A stretch of 8,990 bases of DNA from Gammaproteobacteria bacterium (GCA_028871235.1 JAGWNO010000084.1:1-8990), one strand, 5' to 3'. Numbered from the stretch's first letter, positions 1 through 6,438 are shown. Notes: generated from the sequence alone by a model not told the origin. Numbers and translations are program-made.

Positions 1-376
1 GCAGCAGATGCTTGGCGGGCAGCGCCAGCCAGTGGCTGCTGAACGCATCATTTTTCGCGGGTTTGGCCAGCAGGGGGACACCCCACTTGCCCAGCTCAAA
101 GAGCACGGGTTCGAGCTCCATACCGCGGGGGGTCAGCTCAATCAGCGTGGTGGCGACGGGCGGCGGTGCGTATTCACGCCGCAGGATGTCGGCATTTTCC
201 AGATCCTCCAGCCGCTGCGCCAGCAGGTTGGTGGCGATGCCGGGCAGACCCTGGCGCAGGTCGGTGTAGCGGAGGGGCCCGCGCATGAGGAGTTCCCGCA
301 CCATCAGCAGGGTCCAGCGATCCCCCACCAAGTCGAGGGCTTTCGCCATTGCACAGAACTGCCCATAGGAACGCAT
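1..376 (-). CDS. HxlR-family winged helix-turn-helix regulator (partial, 3' end beyond window)
   Basis: The minus strand reads open from an ATG at 376 to the window edge, giving 125 residues. Residues 15-66 match the HxlR core: LVGDRWTLLMVRELLMRGP (17-34, helix entering the DNA-binding domain), then RYTDLRQGLPGIATNLLAQR (36-55, recognition region) and LEDLENADILRR, followed by the beta wing ending LTPRG (81-85). HxlR proteins are dimeric transcription factors, and several (HypR, YodB) sense quinones, aldehydes or oxidants through an N-terminal cysteine. Here a single cysteine, Cys8 (YGQFCAMAKAL), lies at about that place, so redox or electrophile sensing is possible but inferred. 376 is the first ATG after an in-frame stop at 407-409. 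The Shine-Dalgarno is weak (GGGG very close to the start). It is divergent from the VOC/membrane-protein pair at 486-1291, the usual arrangement for an HxlR regulator and its target. The family is secure; the ligand is unknown. Confidence 0.93.
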   Translation of the reverse strand, partial: MRSYGQFCAMAKALDLVGDRWTLLMVRELLMRGPLRYTDLRQGLPGIATNLLAQRLEDLENADILRREYAPPPVATTLIELTPRGMELEPVLFELGKWGVPLLAKPAKNDAFSSHWLALPAKHLL

Positions 377-485
377 GTCCCCAGTGTAGCAGGGAAATTT
401 ATTTTTTCAATTGTATACTTGATTTTTTAAACTTCATGAGTTAAACCTATTCACAGGGGAATTCCCCCATTCACGGGAGCTGCAC
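377..485. promoter_or_regulatory. Divergent control region between HxlR regulator and VOC gene, with palindromes
   Basis: This is a 109-nt non-coding stretch with a marked AT-rich core (about 391-447) in an otherwise GC-rich window, as expected for divergent promoters. Palindromic elements seen: TCAA-N8-TTGA at 407-422 around GTATAC; AACT-TCATG-AGTT at 430-442; and a perfect 12-bp palindrome GGGGAATTCCCC at 456-467. A direct repeat ATTCAC(A/-)GGG starts at 449 and again at 469, a 20-nt period (about two helical turns), with the second copy overlapping the GGGAG ribosome binding site of the VOC gene. On the minus strand TATACAAT (about 411-418) is a reasonable -10 for the regulator. No convincing -35 was found for either direction. 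Operator function is inferred from position and symmetry. Confidence 0.5.
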
Positions 486-857
486 ATGGGCAATCCAGTT
501 CTGCATTTTGAGGTCCTGGGCAAGGACCCGAAGGTACTCCAGAGCTTTTACCGGGACGCGTTCGACTGGGAGATGGCGGCGTCGGCCCCGGGGTACGCCA
601 TGGCGCTGCCCAAGGCGCAGGGCGGTATCAACGGCGGTATCGGCGCGGCCATGGGCGGCGGCCCGGGCCATGTCACCTTCTATATTGAAGCCCCCGACCT
701 GAAGGACAGCTTGGAAAAAATCGCGCATTTGGGCGGCCGGACAGTCATGGGACCGATGGCCATCCCGGGCGGGCCCACCATCGCCCTGTTCGGCGACCCG
801 GAAGGGCATGTGGTCGGGCTGGTGCAGGCAGGAACCACCAAGAGCAGCCGCCCGTGA
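486..857 (+). CDS. VOC family (glyoxalase/bleomycin-resistance fold) protein
   Basis: This 123-residue protein is the usual length for a single-domain vicinal oxygen chelate (VOC) protein of two beta-alpha-beta-beta-beta modules. Module 1 begins VLHFEVLGKDP (5-15) with FYRDAFDW (21-28). Module 2 begins GHVTFYIEAPD (61-71) and ends in the signature DPEGHVVGL (104-112). The pattern resembles the predicted lactoylglutathione-lyase-related group (COG3324 type) more than a characterised enzyme. His7 and His62 are possible metal ligands. Where many VOC enzymes have a glutamate in the last strand (DPDGNxxEL) this protein has Gly111, so catalysis is uncertain and it may bind or sequester a small molecule. 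GGGAG at 475-479 is a well-spaced ribosome binding site for the ATG at 486. It shares a 4-nt overlap with the downstream membrane gene and is divergent from the HxlR regulator that probably controls it. The substrate cannot be predicted. Confidence 0.9.
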   Translation: MGNPVLHFEVLGKDPKVLQSFYRDAFDWEMAASAPGYAMALPKAQGGINGGIGAAMGGGPGHVTFYIEAPDLKDSLEKIAHLGGRTVMGPMAIPGGPTIALFGDPEGHVVGLVQAGTTKSSRP

Positions 858-1291
858 AGCCCGTCACGATACTGCGTGTCGCCGCCGTCATAGCTCTGCT
901 GCAGTTCATCGGCCACGGGACGCTGTTTCTGACCTATGCTCCCAGACACGGCGCGGAGGAGATCGCCGTGGTGCAGGCCATGCGTGACCACGTTTTCAGC
1001 TTCTCGGGCATGCAGCGCAGCTACTGGGACATGTATTTCGGCTACGGCTTGATGGCGGCCATCAACTGCCTGTTCGAAGCGGTGCTGTTCTGGCAGCTCG
1101 CGGCAATTGCAAAGACGTCAGCAAGGCTGGTGCAACCCGTCGTTGCGCTGTTCCTGGCGGCCAATCTCGTGTACGCGGCACTGGTATGGGCTTACTTCTT
1201 CCCATTGCCGGGCTATTTTGATATTGCCATCGCGCTCTGTCTGGGCATGGCACTGGTTGTCAGCCGCACTCAACGCGCGGCGGCGGCGTGA
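854..1291 (+). CDS. Small four-helix integral membrane protein of unknown function
   Basis: The product is 145 residues, starting with GTG inside the stop of the VOC gene (GTGA, 4-nt overlap), so the two are very likely translationally coupled. Four hydrophobic segments are visible: about 6-28 (VTILRVAAVIALLQFIGHG...), 61-86, 91-116 and 120-137, with a short polar loop (32-56) between the first two that contains the HVFSFSGMQRSYWDMYFGYG region (47-66). The C-terminus is short and basic/alanine-rich (RTQRAAAA). There is no signal peptide cleavage site, no transporter signature and no catalytic motif that I recognise. It resembles uncharacterised conserved small membrane proteins found beside HxlR or VOC genes, but I cannot name the family with certainty. 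Context suggests a shared response with the VOC protein under HxlR control. Transcription probably ends at the hairpin at 1431-1464. Confidence 0.85.
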   Translation: MKPVTILRVAAVIALLQFIGHGTLFLTYAPRHGAEEIAVVQAMRDHVFSFSGMQRSYWDMYFGYGLMAAINCLFEAVLFWQLAAIAKTSARLVQPVVALFLAANLVYAALVWAYFFPLPGYFDIAIALCLGMALVVSRTQRAAAA

Positions 1292-1385
1292 TTCTGACCA
1301 CGGCACGGCAGCCTTCCGGGATTCCGGCCGCCTGATGCCTCCAAACGGACAGCGGCCGTGCATCGTGATTGACGCGCCTTTTCGC

Positions 1386-1408
1386 AGTACACCTGGGAGT
1401 ACACAGGG
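1386..1408. repeat. Short tandem direct repeat (about 12-nt unit, two copies)
   Basis: AGTACACCTGGG (1386-1397) is followed immediately by AGTACACAGGGA (1398-1409), ten of twelve bases identical. It lies in the 180-nt gap between the convergent membrane-protein gene and the PhnB-like gene, just before the terminator hairpin. Only two copies are present and no function is evident. Apart from this repeat and the terminator I see nothing in the gap. Confidence 0.5.
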
Positions 1409-1430
1409 AAAAGTGCTTTTGGATATCGTT

Positions 1431-1464
1431 CGAAAGAAATCCCGCGTTCGCGGGACTTCTTTCG
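1431..1464. terminator. Bidirectional hairpin terminator between convergent genes
   Basis: The left arm CGAAAGAAATCCCGCG (1431-1446) pairs with the right arm CGCGGGACTTCTTTCG (1449-1464), with only one internal A/C mismatch and a tiny TT loop (or a GTTC loop if the closing pair opens). The stem has a GC core of seven pairs and an A-rich/T-rich outer eight pairs, so each strand's 3' arm ends in a T-rich run (CTTCTTTCGTT on plus, TTTCTTTCG on minus). It sits only 8 nt beyond the stop of the minus-strand PhnB-like gene and 140 nt beyond the plus-strand membrane-protein gene. A two-way intrinsic terminator is the natural reading; the T tract is interrupted, so efficiency is uncertain. Confidence 0.8.
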
Positions 1465-1471
1465 TTAGCGA

Positions 1472-2008
1472 TTATTTCATGGTCTCCTGCATGCGCCTTT
1501 GCAATTCCTTCGGCGGCACGTCCTCGATATGGGTGCCGATGTACCAGCGATGACCGAAGGGATCGATGACGCCGCCGGTGCGGTCGCCGTAGAACTGGTT
1601 GGCAACCGGCCGTTCGACCTTGGCACCGGCGGCCACGGCGCGCGCGAATACCGTATCCACATCTTTGACATACACCATCATGCCCACGGGTGGCAGAGTT
1701 CCCTGCATGGGCGCCCGGGCACCCATATCTGGGAATTCGTCCGCCAGCATCACGTGGGAATCACCGATCATGATCTCGGCGTGGCCGATGCGCTCGCCGT
1801 GGGGCATGCGCAACAGTTCCTTTGCGCCGAAGGCTTTTTTGTAGAACTCAAGCGCCACCGCCGCCCCATTGATGATCAAATAGGGGGTGACGCTGTGGTA
1901 ACCGGCGGGGATAGGCTTGACCTGGCGGGGTTTCGTGGCCTTGGGCTTGCGCCTGCTGGTCTTAGGTTTGGCGGATTTGGATTTCCTGGTGGTTTTTTTG
2001 CGTGCCAT
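1472..2008 (-). CDS. PhnB-like VOC family protein with a lysine/arginine-rich N-terminal tail
   Basis: The protein has 178 residues in two parts. Residues 1-31 are strikingly basic (15 Lys/Arg, plus Ser, Thr, Pro and Ala) and resemble the tails of histone-like or nucleic-acid-binding proteins. Residues 34-165 form a PhnB/glyoxalase-type VOC domain: VTPYLIINGAAVALEFYKKAFG (40-61), GHAEIMIGDSHVMLADE (75-91), VYVKDVDTVFARAVAAGAKV (112-131), then DPFGHRWYIGTH (149-160). This DPFGHxW ending is typical of the PhnB-like branch, whose members are mostly uncharacterised; the name does not imply phosphonate metabolism. The ATG at 2008 has a GGAG about 8 nt upstream, which supports including the tail. 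The transcript probably ends at the hairpin at 1431-1464. A possible -10 (TAGAAT) lies at 2036-2041. It is not closely similar to the other VOC protein here, so recent duplication is unlikely. Confidence 0.92.
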   Translation of the reverse strand: MARKKTTRKSKSAKPKTSRRKPKATKPRQVKPIPAGYHSVTPYLIINGAAVALEFYKKAFGAKELLRMPHGERIGHAEIMIGDSHVMLADEFPDMGARAPMQGTLPPVGMMVYVKDVDTVFARAVAAGAKVERPVANQFYGDRTGGVIDPFGHRWYIGTHIEDVPPKELQRRMQETMK

Positions 2009-2035
2009 AGCGATCTCCGGGATTGCGGGGAATCA

Positions 2036-2041
2036 ATTCTA
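2036..2041 (-). promoter_or_regulatory. Possible -10 element for the PhnB-like gene
   Basis: On the minus strand TAGAAT matches five of six bases of the TATAAT consensus. It would place transcription start about 20 nt before the ATG at 2008, leaving room for the GGAG ribosome binding site. No good -35 hexamer is seen 16-18 nt upstream, so this is tentative. Confidence 0.3.
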
Positions 2042-2105
2042 GTCCATGTATGCGCGCTTGCCGTGCAGGCGATTGGGAATCACCAAGTTGTCATAAGGAG
2101 ACCCT

Positions 2106-2174
2106 GCCTTATACAAGGCTTTCGCGGCACGGGGGTGTGCCGTTCGCGAATCAAGCACTCACGTGCTTGATTCG
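2106..2174. other. Cluster of stem-loops in the rlmL / PhnB-like intergenic gap
   Basis: The 289-nt gap 2009-2297 shows no convincing gene but holds several inverted repeats. GCCTT-ATAC-AAGGC lies at 2106-2119. CGGCAC-GGGGGT-GTGCCG lies at 2125-2142, alternatively extended by TTCGCG (2121-2126) pairing with CGCGAA (2145-2150). A perfect 12-bp inverted repeat CGAATCAAGCAC / GTGCTTGATTCG with a 4-nt loop lies at 2147-2174. The outer extension of the second hairpin uses bases 2147-2150 that the third also needs, so the two forms are mutually exclusive. None is followed by a T-run. On the minus strand the cluster is either the far 3' region of rlmL or far upstream of the PhnB-like gene. It could be a REP-like repeat, a processing site, a small RNA or a protein-binding site; the sequence does not decide. 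Confidence 0.6.
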
Positions 2175-2216
2175 TCGGAGGCGAGTCCGGGGATGTGCCG
2201 GGCTTGCCGAGCCTGT

Positions 2217-2237
2217 AAAAGTCCAGGAGGGGCTTTT
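2217..2237 (-). terminator. Probable intrinsic terminator of rlmL
   Basis: On the minus strand AAAAGCCC (2237-2230) pairs with GGACTTTT (2224-2217) around a CTCCT loop, an 8-bp stem with one G-T pair whose 3' arm ends in TTTT. It lies about 60 nt beyond the rlmL stop. The stem is short and the T-run is part of it, so it may be weak. Confidence 0.45.
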
Positions 2238-2297
2238 GCAGAGATTCTATAAGGCGATGTAGAAAGATGTTAATTCGAGGCAGGATCTGCGGGTGTA

Positions 2298-3515
2298 TTA
2301 CTGTGACTGCGCAGCGGTCCGGTTGCCCATGAACCACTGTGGCTCGACGCTGAACTGCAGCAGTTTGCATTCCAGCGCGCCGTTATAGAAGGAGTTCAGC
2401 TTGCGTGCGCGGATGCCCAGCTGTTTACCGAGCTGCGGATCGCTGGTGATGACACCCGCCTGCCAGCCGAGACACTGGTTCTTGAACCAGTTGCCCAGAG
2501 TCATATATAGAGGCCCGAGTTTGTCGGCTTCACCAAGACGTTCGCCGTAGGGCGGATTGGTAAGCGCGAGTCCGGGTCTGAGACGCGGCGGCAGGCGGTT
2601 GGATTGCAATGCTACTTTCTGCAGCTGGATGTGGTTGCCGAGGCCGATAGCCTGGATATTATTTCTCGCCGCCTCGACGGCCTGTGGGTCATGGTCGAAA
2701 CCGAGGATCACCGGCATGCTTGCCTGAGCAGTGTTTTTGCGCTGGTGCGCTTCTTTGAAGAGTGCCTCCCACTGAGCGGCATCGTGCCGCAGCCAGCCGG
2801 AGAATCCCCAGTGATCCCGCCATAGTCCCGGAGCTGTGTCGCCGGCGATCAGCGCCGCCTCAATGAGCAGTGTGCCGGAACCGCACAGCGGGTCCACGAA
2901 CGTGCCGCCCTGTCTGGCGATCTCCGGCCAGTTGCACTTGAGCAGCAGCGCGGCGGCAAGGTTTTCCTTGAGCGGCGCCGCCACGCCCCGGGTGCGATAA
3001 CCGCGCATATGCAGGCTGTCACCGGAGAGATCCAGGCTCACGGTGGCAACGTTGCGGTGCAGGTGGCAGTTGATGAGGATGTCCGGACGCTCCCGATCCA
3101 CCGAGGGACGCCGGCCGACGCGTTCGCGGAAACGGTCCACCACCGCGTCCTTGACCCGCTGCGCGCCGTATTGGGTATGGGTGATGCCGGCGGCGGTGCC
3201 GGTGAAATCCACCGCCAGCGTACCGTCAGTGGAGAGATCCTTCTCCCACGGCATGCGCTTGATGCCGGCGTACAGACTGGCATCATCCGGTGCCTCGAAT
3301 CTCGAGAGCGGCATGAGCACCCGGTTGGCGCTGCGCAGCCACAGGCAGGCGCGGTAACCGGCGGCCAGCGGTCCCTCAAAGGCGGCGCCGCCGCGTTGTT
3401 CCCGCACATTGGCGGCGCCCAGCGTGCGCAATTCTTCAACCGCGATGGGTTCCAGTCCCTTGGGCGCGGTGGCGAAGAACCGCAGCGTGGCGGGTGGACG
3501 TGATGGCGCTTTCAT
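2298..3515 (-). CDS. rlmL: 23S rRNA (guanine-N2) methyltransferase RlmL, stand-alone form
   Basis: This 405-residue enzyme has the architecture of the RlmL half of E. coli RlmKL (YcbY), which methylates G2445 of 23S rRNA at N2 using S-adenosylmethionine. The N-terminus FFATAPKGLEPIAVEELRTLG (13-33) leads into a THUMP RNA-binding region (about 45-165). It is followed by GYRTRGVAAPLKENLAAALL (172-191) and a Rossmann methyltransferase domain with the SAM loop DPLCGSGTLLIEAALIAGD (208-226), an acidic residue in GFDHDP (272-277) and the catalytic NPPYGERLG (320-328). The protein ends soon after VEPQWFMGNRT. E. coli RlmKL is about 700 residues because a second domain (RlmK, m7G2069) follows; no RlmK sequence is found downstream here. 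The ATG at 3515 is the natural family start but has no clear Shine-Dalgarno. The gene is divergent from glnE, with about 44 nt between starts. Confidence 0.93.
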   Translation of the reverse strand: MKAPSRPPATLRFFATAPKGLEPIAVEELRTLGAANVREQRGGAAFEGPLAAGYRACLWLRSANRVLMPLSRFEAPDDASLYAGIKRMPWEKDLSTDGTLAVDFTGTAAGITHTQYGAQRVKDAVVDRFRERVGRRPSVDRERPDILINCHLHRNVATVSLDLSGDSLHMRGYRTRGVAAPLKENLAAALLLKCNWPEIARQGGTFVDPLCGSGTLLIEAALIAGDTAPGLWRDHWGFSGWLRHDAAQWEALFKEAHQRKNTAQASMPVILGFDHDPQAVEAARNNIQAIGLGNHIQLQKVALQSNRLPPRLRPGLALTNPPYGERLGEADKLGPLYMTLGNWFKNQCLGWQAGVITSDPQLGKQLGIRARKLNSFYNGALECKLLQFSVEPQWFMGNRTAAQSQ

Positions 3516-3559
3516 ATGATTAGGTTACAGTTAAGTTGGGTCGCCGCCTACAACCACAA
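3516..3559. promoter_or_regulatory. Short divergent intergenic region between rlmL and glnE
   Basis: Only about 44 nt separate the rlmL ATG from the first glnE ATG (3560). The left part is AT-rich (ATGATTAGGTTACAGTTAAG), but I see no good -10/-35 pair and no strong ribosome binding site in either direction. Promoters must lie here or extend into the two coding regions. Confidence 0.35.
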
Positions 3560-6436
3560 ATGATTCGTTCGATGGAGACTACAACCGACGCCATTCCAGA
3601 ACTCTTGCGTTCCATCTGGGAGCGCTATCCACCGCCGTTGCCGGCACTGCCGGAGGAAGTGCGGTTGTCATTGCCGCGGGTATGGGTGTGCAGCGAATTC
3701 GTGGCCCAGCACTGCATCCGTGATCCGCAATTGCTGACCGATCTCATCAATTCGCGGGATCTGCAAACAACCACTTCACCCTCATCACGGGTGGGTATCG
3801 CATTACACTCCATACAGCATGAGGAAGAGCTGGCGCGCGTGCTGCGGCATATCCGCCGGCGCGAGATGGTGCGCATCGCCTGGCGGGAGCTGGCCGGCTG
3901 GGCAAGCCTGGATGAAACCCTGCACGATCTGTCCGATCTGGCGGACGCCTGCGTGGACGGCACACTTGCGCGGCTGTCGCATTGGCACGCGCAGCGTCAC
4001 GGCGTCGCCCGCAGCGCCAAGGGTGCACTGCAGTCGCTGGTGGTGCTGGGCATGGGCAAGCTCGGCGCCCGGGAACTCAATTTTTCCTCGGACATCGATC
4101 TCATCTTCGCGTATCCGGAAAACGGCGCCAGTGACGGACCGAAGCCGCTGGACAACGAGGAATATTTCGTACGCCTCGGCCAGAAACTGGCGCGCGCGCT
4201 GGATGAAGTGACGGCGGACGGTTTCGTATTCCGTGTGGATCTGCGGCTGCGGCCGTTCGGCGCGGCCGGGCCGCTGGCCATGAGTTTCGGTGCCCTGGAG
4301 ACCTATTATCAGAACCACGGCCGCGAATGGGAGCGCTATGCCTTAATCAAGGCGCGGCCGGTGGCCGGCGATCTCGCCCAGGGTGAGCGGCTGCTGGCCA
4401 TGCTGCGGCCGTTCGTGTACCGCCGCTACCTGGATTTCAACGTCTTCGAATCGCTGCGCGATATGAAGCAGCTCATCATGCAGGAGGTGGCGCGGCGCGG
4501 GATCGAGGACAACATCAAGCTTGGCCGCGGCGGCATACGCGAGATCGAATTCACCGGCCAGGTATTCCAATTGATTCGTGGCGGCCGCGAGCCGGCGCTG
4601 CGCGAGCGCGGCATCGTCGCGGTACTGCGACATCTCGGCCGGGCGGATTACCTGAGACAGCCGGAAGCGGACGCGCTCATTGCGGCCTATGTATTCCTAC
4701 GGCGGGTGGAGAACCGGCTGCAGGAACATAAGGATGAGCAGCTCCATGAGTTGCCGCGAGACGCGGCCGGCCGCGCGCGGCTGGCCTGGTCCATGGGATA
4801 CGCCGACTGGCCGGGGTTCAGCGGTGCGCTCGACGGGCATCGCCGTCAGGTGCAGCGGATATTCGCGGCCGTGTTCGTAGCGCCGCGGGCGGTGCATGAG
4901 CAGCCGCACCGGGAATCCGCGTTCGCGGTACTGTGGCGCGGCGCGCTCACGGCGGCGGACGCGGCAAATCTGTTGACGGCTGCCGGGTACACGCAGCCCG
5001 CACAGGTCCTGCCGCTGCTGCAGCAGCTGCGGGACGGACCGCTGTTGCGGGCGCTGGGCGAGCGCGGCCGCCGGCGCCTGGATGAACTGCTGCCACAGCT
5101 GTTCGAGGTGTCGCGCGGCGCCGCTGACCCGGATGAGACCTTCAGGCGTCTGCTGCGGGTGGTGGAAGCCATCGCCAAGCGTTCCACCTATCTGACGCTG
5201 CTGGCGGAAAACCCCACGGCGCTGGAACATCTGGCGCGGCTCGCCGCCGGCAGCGCCTGGCTCACCGACATGGTGGCGCGCACGCCGCTGCTGCTGGATG
5301 AATTGATCGATCCGCGGGTGTTCAATGAGTTTCCTTCGCAGGAATCGCTGCATGCGGAACTGGAAAGCGCTCTCAGCGGTGTCGCCGCCGGCGATCTGGA
5401 AGGCCAGATGGACGCCCTGCGCCAGTTCCAGCAGACCGCGGTGGTGCGGGTGGCGGCGGCGGACCTCACCGGCAGTGCGCCGCTGATGAAGGTGAGCGAC
5501 TTCCTTACCTGGATCGCGGAGCAGGTGGTCCGCAAGGCGCTGGAGATCGCCTGGCAGCATATGAGCCTGCGGCACGGCGAGCCCTGGTGCCGTGATGCGG
5601 CCGGCGAACGCCGTGCGCGCTTCGGCATCATCGCCTACGGCAAGCTCGCCGGTCTCGAGTTGGGTTACGTTTCCGATCTCGATCTGGTATTCCTGCATGA
5701 CAGCGATGGAGAAGATCAGCAGACGCGCGCTGCCGCCCGGGCATTGGACAACAACGAGTTCTTCACGCGCCTGGCACAGCGCATCATCAACATCCTCTCC
5801 ATCCCCACCACCTCAGGTGTGCTGTATCAGGTGGATACGCGCCTGCGACCCAGCGGCGCGGCGGGACTCATGGTCAGCGGGCTGGAAAGCTTCAGCCGCT
5901 ATCAGCGCGAGCAGGCCTGGACCTGGGAGCATCAGGCGCTGCTGCGGACACGGCCGGTGGCAGGTGACGCGGGCGTGGGCGATAGATTCAACATGCTGCG
6001 TCGCGAAGTGCTCGGCCGGCCGCGGGATGGCGAGGCGCTCAGGCGCGAGGTGGGGCACATGCGCGCACGCATGCTCAAGGAACATGGCCGAGCACACGGC
6101 GGGTTCGACATCAAGCTGGACCTCGGCGGGCTCACCGACATCGAGTTCCTGGTGCAGTACTGGGTGTTGCGCCATGCCGCCGCGCATCCCGAACTGTTGG
6201 ACTGGCCTGACAACATCCGCAACCTGGAAGGCTTGGTGGCGAGCGGCGTACTGGCTGCGGATACCGGGCTGTTGCTCGCCGATACCTACCGGGAATTCCG
6301 TCGCATCGTGCACCGCTGCAGTCTGGAAGGGCGTCCCGCGCGCATGCCGCTGGAGGCCGCAGAGCCCCGGCGCGGTCGGGTACGGGCCCTGTGGGAGGAG
6401 GTCATCGGGCCGACGTCCGTCGAGAGCCCGGAGTAG
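3560..6436 (+). CDS. glnE: Bifunctional glutamine synthetase adenylyltransferase / adenylyl-removing enzyme
   Basis: GlnE (ATase) adenylylates glutamine synthetase when nitrogen is plentiful and removes the AMP when it is scarce, under control of the PII protein and glutamine. The product is 958 residues from the ATG at 3560, close to E. coli's 946. Both nucleotidyltransferase halves are intact. The N-terminal adenylyl-removase half has GMGKLGARELNFSSDIDL (164-181, acidic pair Asp178/Asp180) and KLGRGGIREIEF near 320-331. The C-terminal adenylyltransferase half has YGKLAGLELGYVSDLDLVF (about 693-711, Asp706/Asp708) and KLDLGGLTDIEFLVQYWVL near 852-870. A helical linker (about 440-600) joins them. 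The start is uncertain: ATG 3572 and TTG 3536 are in frame, and none has a clear ribosome binding site. There is no sign of frameshift or truncation. In P. aeruginosa glnE also precedes LPS core genes, but with ilvE between them; ilvE is absent here. Confidence 0.97.
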   Translation: MIRSMETTTDAIPELLRSIWERYPPPLPALPEEVRLSLPRVWVCSEFVAQHCIRDPQLLTDLINSRDLQTTTSPSSRVGIALHSIQHEEELARVLRHIRRREMVRIAWRELAGWASLDETLHDLSDLADACVDGTLARLSHWHAQRHGVARSAKGALQSLVVLGMGKLGARELNFSSDIDLIFAYPENGASDGPKPLDNEEYFVRLGQKLARALDEVTADGFVFRVDLRLRPFGAAGPLAMSFGALETYYQNHGREWERYALIKARPVAGDLAQGERLLAMLRPFVYRRYLDFNVFESLRDMKQLIMQEVARRGIEDNIKLGRGGIREIEFTGQVFQLIRGGREPALRERGIVAVLRHLGRADYLRQPEADALIAAYVFLRRVENRLQEHKDEQLHELPRDAAGRARLAWSMGYADWPGFSGALDGHRRQVQRIFAAVFVAPRAVHEQPHRESAFAVLWRGALTAADAANLLTAAGYTQPAQVLPLLQQLRDGPLLRALGERGRRRLDELLPQLFEVSRGAADPDETFRRLLRVVEAIAKRSTYLTLLAENPTALEHLARLAAGSAWLTDMVARTPLLLDELIDPRVFNEFPSQESLHAELESALSGVAAGDLEGQMDALRQFQQTAVVRVAAADLTGSAPLMKVSDFLTWIAEQVVRKALEIAWQHMSLRHGEPWCRDAAGERRARFGIIAYGKLAGLELGYVSDLDLVFLHDSDGEDQQTRAAARALDNNEFFTRLAQRIINILSIPTTSGVLYQVDTRLRPSGAAGLMVSGLESFSRYQREQAWTWEHQALLRTRPVAGDAGVGDRFNMLRREVLGRPRDGEALRREVGHMRARMLKEHGRAHGGFDIKLDLGGLTDIEFLVQYWVLRHAAAHPELLDWPDNIRNLEGLVASGVLAADTGLLLADTYREFRRIVHRCSLEGRPARMPLEAAEPRRGRVRALWEEVIGPTSVESPE

Positions 6437-6438
6437 CT

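Noticed and set aside
8..430. Plus-strand frame of 140 codons at the left end
   Set aside because: It is the complement of the HxlR regulator, whose motifs are clear on the minus strand.
486..2008. The two VOC genes as a recent duplication
   Set aside because: The proteins differ in length, tail and signature motifs (DPEGHVVGL versus DPFGHRWYI) and belong to different VOC branches.
2141..2200. tRNA-like look of GTTCGCGAATC next to a hairpin
   Set aside because: No acceptor stem, D-arm or anticodon arm can be fitted around it; the match to a T-loop is superficial.
2023..2262. Possible small plus-strand gene of 79 codons in the rlmL/PhnB-like gap
   Set aside because: Its translation has no domain, no convincing ribosome binding site, and it runs through the stem-loop cluster; an adjacent minus-strand frame is equally unconvincing.
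2009..2297. Possible remnant of a mobile element
   Set aside because: There is a perfect inverted repeat, but its arms are only 4 nt apart; no transposase fragment and no target-site duplication are visible.
4697..5698. Open frame of 333 codons antisense to glnE
   Set aside because: It lies fully inside the strongly conserved glnE frame, its translation is low-complexity and rich in Arg/Gln/Ala with no recognisable domain, and such shadow frames are common in GC-rich genes.
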